Source: Planctomycetia bacterium (GTDB taxonomy: Bacteria; Planctomycetota; Phycisphaerae; Phycisphaerales; UBA1924). From it: a stretch of 8,410 nt of DNA. The notes under the pieces are model-generated. The model was not told the origin of the DNA and ran no database searches. It saw only the letters and a program-made list of their open reading frames with translations. Positions 5,993-8,410 of the stretch are shown piece by piece (position 1 is the stretch's first letter; every line of letters begins with the position of its first letter). The stretch is taken from assembly GCA_005776545.1 (NCBI GenBank), contig SXOY01000022.1, positions 1 to 8,410 of the forward strand, written 5' to 3'. Position numbers and translations under genes: made by a program.

Positions 5993-7828
5993 ATGAAGTC
6001 ATCAATCTCAATGTCGGCTGTTGCGCTTTGCGCGCTGGCTGGAATCGCTGCAGCGCAGCCCGCCAATGACCTGTGCGCCAATGCACAGGTGATCACCGGT
6101 CCTGCGGTGATTCAAGGTCGAACCACGGGCGCCTCAAACGATGGCGGGACGCAGTTCTGCGGCGCGGCAACTTCGCCCGATGTGTGGTACACCTACACGG
6201 CGACAGCGGCTGACGCTGGCAATTCCATCATCCTCGATACGTGTTCATCAACATCGGGTCTTGACACTGTGATCACTGCGTTCACTGGTTCATGTGGCGG
6301 ACCACAGCTTTCCTGTAACGACAACACGACCGGCTGCGGCACTGGCACGCAGTCGCGTCTGACGATTCCGCTCACGGTCGGCACGACCTATGTCATTCGC
6401 GTGGCTGGTAAGAACGGCACTACTGGCGCGTTTGTGCTCACGGTCGGGATCAACGTTCCACCGCCACCGCCTCCGCCGGCAAATGCAGGCCCTGACATTA
6501 TTGTGGGCGATGTTTCGGATGTGGCGAGTTATGGCGCGGTTGGGGGAATTTCGGCGTATGCCTATGGCACAACTTCGTGCAATGCTGGTGATGCAAACGT
6601 TGATTGGATCGCCAACAACAATCGGCACCCGGTCATTGGTCAGAATCTGTACCGGTTGAAAAACGGACGGTTTGAGATGATTGGTGCATCGTGGCTGAAG
6701 CACGGGTTCACGGCGTTGACACAGAATCTGTGTTCAACTTGCTCCGGGCAAGGTGGCGTGGTGCTGGGAGTCGGCTGCTCAGATCCATACGTTGCAAGTT
6801 TGAACGGCGACCAGAGTCGCCTGGGTCCTCGTTCGCACATTAACGCGACCACGGGTTTCTATCCATATCCGTTCACAACTCCGGGTGCTGGATACATGGT
6901 TCCACCGGCGGCAGCGGCAGTGATTGGCCGCCGCGTTCAGGTGCTTACAGCTGACGTTGCTCCTGCACAAAATGCCGGCGCACGGTACTTTGCAGAGTGT
7001 CAATACGTAACGGGCGATGAAGCTCGATTTGTTGCTCCGGCAACTGGTCAGGCTCGCAATGGGTTGAACAATCTCTCATGGCGCGAAGCGGCGTTTAATG
7101 CCAGCAATACAGGCAGTATGGTTGGTGCAACAGTTCGTCAGCAATCTGCGCTGATGGCTTGGCGCGTGGTTGATCCGACGGTGACCGTGCAGAACTTTGA
7201 CTATGTTGACCCGATTGTGTTTAACTCCGTGCTCATTAACTTTGTCGCCCGCTACTGGGTTGCGACTAAGGTAACTGACAACGGCAACGGGACCTGGACC
7301 TATCGCTACGTGATTGAGAACGTCAACTCAGATCGTTCGGCCAGCGGATTCAACTTGCCCACCGCTCGCGCTACCGCGACAAACAGCTATTACCGCGGCG
7401 TGGTGTATCACTCGGGCGAATCTGTTGATATGAATGCTCCTTGGGCGTTCAACTCTGGCGGCGGGATCGGCTGGTCAACGCCGCAGACATTTGCCCAGAA
7501 CCCAAACTCAAGCGCTATTCGCTGGAGCACTGCTTCGACCTTTGAAATTACTACAAACACTGCACCGGTGACCGGCAATGCCACGCTAAGCCTCTTCAAG
7601 CCCGCCGCAGGCCAGCCCGACACAATCACGCTGACCGGTTTGACAATTCCTGGTGATGGTGCATGTCCATCTGACTTCAACACAGACGGTGTGGTTGATT
7701 TCTTTGACTACCTCGACTTTGTTTCCGCGTTTGCCAACAACGATATCTCGGCGGACTTCAATCACAGTTCCGGCGTCGATCTGTTTGACTACCTTGATTT
7801 CGTCGCGGCATTCTCAACTGGATGCTGA
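5993..7828 (+). CDS. Secreted protein: N-terminal beta domain, uncharacterised planctomycete domain, GC-type dockerin
   Basis: The 611-residue product has a clear signal peptide (1-21, cleavage AAA|Q). Residues 23-152 form a PPC-like beta-sandwich, starting PANDLCANA and containing SPDVWYTYTA (61-70), LDTVITAFTGSCG (90-102) and TTYVIRVAG (131-139); such modules often sit on secreted enzymes and surface proteins. A linker of seven prolines (156-162) leads to a large domain (about 165-550) with GPDIIVGD (166-173), HPVIGQNLYRL (212-222), GASWLKHGFTAL (231-242) and GPRSHINATTGFYPYPF (278-294). I recognise this domain as recurring in planctomycete secreted proteins, but know no function and see no catalytic motif. 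The dockerin-like pair (561-607) ends at Cys611. GGAGAG at 5982-5987 supports the start. It is followed by a strong terminator. It shares its tail with the two proteases, suggesting a shared destination, not a shared activity. Confidence 0.88.
   Translation: MKSSISMSAVALCALAGIAAAQPANDLCANAQVITGPAVIQGRTTGASNDGGTQFCGAATSPDVWYTYTATAADAGNSIILDTCSSTSGLDTVITAFTGSCGGPQLSCNDNTTGCGTGTQSRLTIPLTVGTTYVIRVAGKNGTTGAFVLTVGINVPPPPPPPANAGPDIIVGDVSDVASYGAVGGISAYAYGTTSCNAGDANVDWIANNNRHPVIGQNLYRLKNGRFEMIGASWLKHGFTALTQNLCSTCSGQGGVVLGVGCSDPYVASLNGDQSRLGPRSHINATTGFYPYPFTTPGAGYMVPPAAAAVIGRRVQVLTADVAPAQNAGARYFAECQYVTGDEARFVAPATGQARNGLNNLSWREAAFNASNTGSMVGATVRQQSALMAWRVVDPTVTVQNFDYVDPIVFNSVLINFVARYWVATKVTDNGNGTWTYRYVIENVNSDRSASGFNLPTARATATNSYYRGVVYHSGESVDMNAPWAFNSGGGIGWSTPQTFAQNPNSSAIRWSTASTFEITTNTAPVTGNATLSLFKPAAGQPDTITLTGLTIPGDGACPSDFNTDGVVDFFDYLDFVSAFANNDISADFNHSSGVDLFDYLDFVAAFSTGC
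7673..7813 (+). repeat. Dockerin-like pair with a degenerate second loop
   Basis: Copies at 7673-7732 and 7754-7813 keep the 81-nt pitch seen in the other two genes. The first copy is complete (DFNTDGVVDFFDYLDFV). The second reads DFNHSSGVDLFDYLDFV: loop position 5 is Ser instead of Asp, position 6 Ser instead of Gly, and FF has become LF. One calcium ligand is therefore lost, while the hydrophobic helix YLDFVAAF is intact. Cys558 precedes the pair and Cys611 is the terminal residue. Confidence 0.87.
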
Positions 7829-7859
7829 TCAAGTGATGTGACAATCAAATTCAAATTTA

Positions 7860-7893
7860 CCCCGGAGCATCGGCTTCGGGGTTTTTATTTTTT
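7860..7893 (+). terminator. Rho-independent terminator of the dockerin-tagged gene run
   Basis: CCCCGGAGC (7860-7868) pairs with GCTTCGGGG (7873-7881) in a 9-bp stem containing one G-U pair, with a 4-nt loop ATCG. TTTTT-A-TTTTTT (7882-7893) follows. It lies 31 nt past the stop of the upstream gene. On the minus strand the same stem has no good T-tract after it, so it works mainly for the rightward transcript. Confidence 0.93.
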
Positions 7894-8199
7894 CACAAGT
7901 GCGGCGTTCAGCGCTGTGGAAGCTGTTGCAAGATCAATTCCAACAAGCCGCACTGTCTTTTCGGGGTTGGTGTGACCAGATTCAATACTGACATCGCGTG
8001 GCGCAAGACTCAGCAGTTTTGATATCAGGCGAATCACTGCTTGATTGGCGAGTCCTTTTTCGGGCGCGGCGGCGACTTTGATCTTCAGCCTGTCCCCCAG
8101 TTTTCCGGCGATCTGGTCGCGGCTTGATCCCGGAACCACCTTTACGCGGAGCAGCAGCGCATCTACTTTTCCGTCAGTGCTTGTGTGTTCCTGGATCAT
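7885..8199 (-). CDS. DUF167 / YggU family protein
   Basis: This 104-residue cytosolic protein belongs to the small, widespread DUF167 (YggU) family, whose fold is known but whose role is not settled. The family pattern is visible: LRVKVVPGSSRDQIAG (17-32), LKIKVAAAPEKGLANQAV (38-55) and a closing SIESGHTNPEKTVRL (71-85). Length is normal for the family. ATG 8199 is the preferred start because it leaves the usual short lead before the first strand. An in-frame GTG at 8217 would add six residues and abut the divergent gene; a longer reading from 8379 would run through that gene and lacks family sequence. No clear Shine-Dalgarno sequence precedes either start. The stop TAA (7887-7885) lies inside the T-tract of the convergent terminator, so the two transcription units overlap by 9 bp. 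Confidence 0.88.
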   Translation of the reverse strand: MIQEHTSTDGKVDALLLRVKVVPGSSRDQIAGKLGDRLKIKVAAAPEKGLANQAVIRLISKLLSLAPRDVSIESGHTNPEKTVRLVGIDLATASTALNAALVKK

Positions 8200-8223
8200 G
8201 TGCGATAAAGTACTCACATGATC
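8194..8223. repeat. 9-bp palindrome holding two divergent start codons
   Basis: GATCATGTG (8194-8202) and CACATGATC (8215-8223) are exact reverse complements separated by 12 bp. Read outward, both genes begin with the same CACATGATC: the ATG of the DUF167 gene is in the left arm and the ATG of the secreted-protein gene is in the right arm. Only 18 bp lie between the two start codons. The symmetry could be an operator for a dimeric repressor or a hairpin over the start sites; its function is not shown. Confidence 0.6.
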
Positions 8224-8410
8224 ATTGTTGCATCGGTGATTGCGGTCGGAATTCTGGGGCAGGTTCTTCAGGCACCAGCGACTCCCGCTCAGCCACCGGC
8301 GGTGCGAGGACTTGGCCCACCGAATGTTCTTGTTGTTTACGACTCGCGCAAGGCCGATTCGGTGGCAATTGCGAGTCATTATGCGGGGTCTGACGCTGTG
8401 CCGCAGGCTG
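8218..8410 (+). CDS. Secreted protein, probable TIGR03790 family, N-terminus only
   Basis: The frame is open from ATG 8218 to the window edge (64 codons). Residues 1 to about 20 (MIIVASVIAVGILGQVLQA) form a hydrophobic signal peptide with no strong positive charge, followed by a Pro/Ala-rich stretch. NVLVVYDSRKADSVAIASHYA (split as NVLVVYD, 36-42, and SVAIASHYA, 48-56) resembles the opening of TIGR03790, an uncharacterised family reported to occur in genomes carrying exosortase protein-sorting systems. Only about 30 diagnostic residues are visible, so the assignment is moderate. The start codon is in one arm of the palindrome shared with the DUF167 gene, and no clear ribosome site precedes it. 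Confidence 0.68.
   Translation, partial: MIIVASVIAVGILGQVLQAPATPAQPPAVRGLGPPNVLVVYDSRKADSVAIASHYAGSDAVPQA

Noticed and set aside
3451..7813. Dockerin repeats as a mobile or recombining DNA repeat family
   Set aside because: Codons differ synonymously at most positions between copies, so identity is at protein level; there is no evidence of recent DNA exchange.
8200..8379. 60-residue N-terminal extension of the DUF167 protein
   Set aside because: It runs antisense through the start of the divergent secreted-protein gene, has no DUF167 similarity, and would exceed the normal family length.

Overview
The window looks like chromosomal DNA from a planctomycete, most probably of the Phycisphaerae. 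Three things point there: an ECF-type sigma factor overlapping a Ser/Thr protein kinase gene, large secreted multi-domain proteins, and above all three consecutive proteins ending in a Cys-flanked dockerin-like double repeat, the 'GC-type dockerin' tail. There is no sign of phage, insertion sequence, CRISPR array, tRNA or rRNA.

Layout. Positions 1-1646 hold a leftward two-gene operon: a sigma factor (1107-1646) whose stop overlaps the GTG start of a Ser/Thr protein kinase (1110 down to the window edge, C-terminus missing). A 229-bp divergent intergenic region follows, with several small repeats and hairpins. Rightward from it run two secreted metzincin-type zinc metalloproteases (1876-3606 and 3630-5789), 23 bp apart and probably co-transcribed. 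After a 203-bp gap comes a third secreted protein (5993-7828) with an N-terminal beta-sandwich domain, a proline linker, a conserved planctomycete domain of unknown function and the same dockerin-like tail. A strong rho-independent terminator (7860-7893) ends this run.

A convergent small gene of the DUF167/YggU family (7885-8199, minus) has its stop codon inside the terminator T-tract. A divergent gene for a secreted protein, probably TIGR03790 family, starts at 8218 and runs off the right edge. The start codons of these last two genes lie in the two arms of a perfect 9-bp inverted repeat.

How the parts may work together. The three tagged proteins are all predicted to be exported, and their C-terminal tails are nearly identical in protein sequence but synonymously diverged in DNA. 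This suggests a shared extracellular anchoring or assembly step under protein-level selection. The sigma/kinase pair next door is a candidate regulator of the protease operon; only gene position supports this. The least described elements are the terminal-Cys dockerin tail with no visible partner, the unknown-function domain at 5993-7828, and the symmetric start-site palindrome at 8194-8223.
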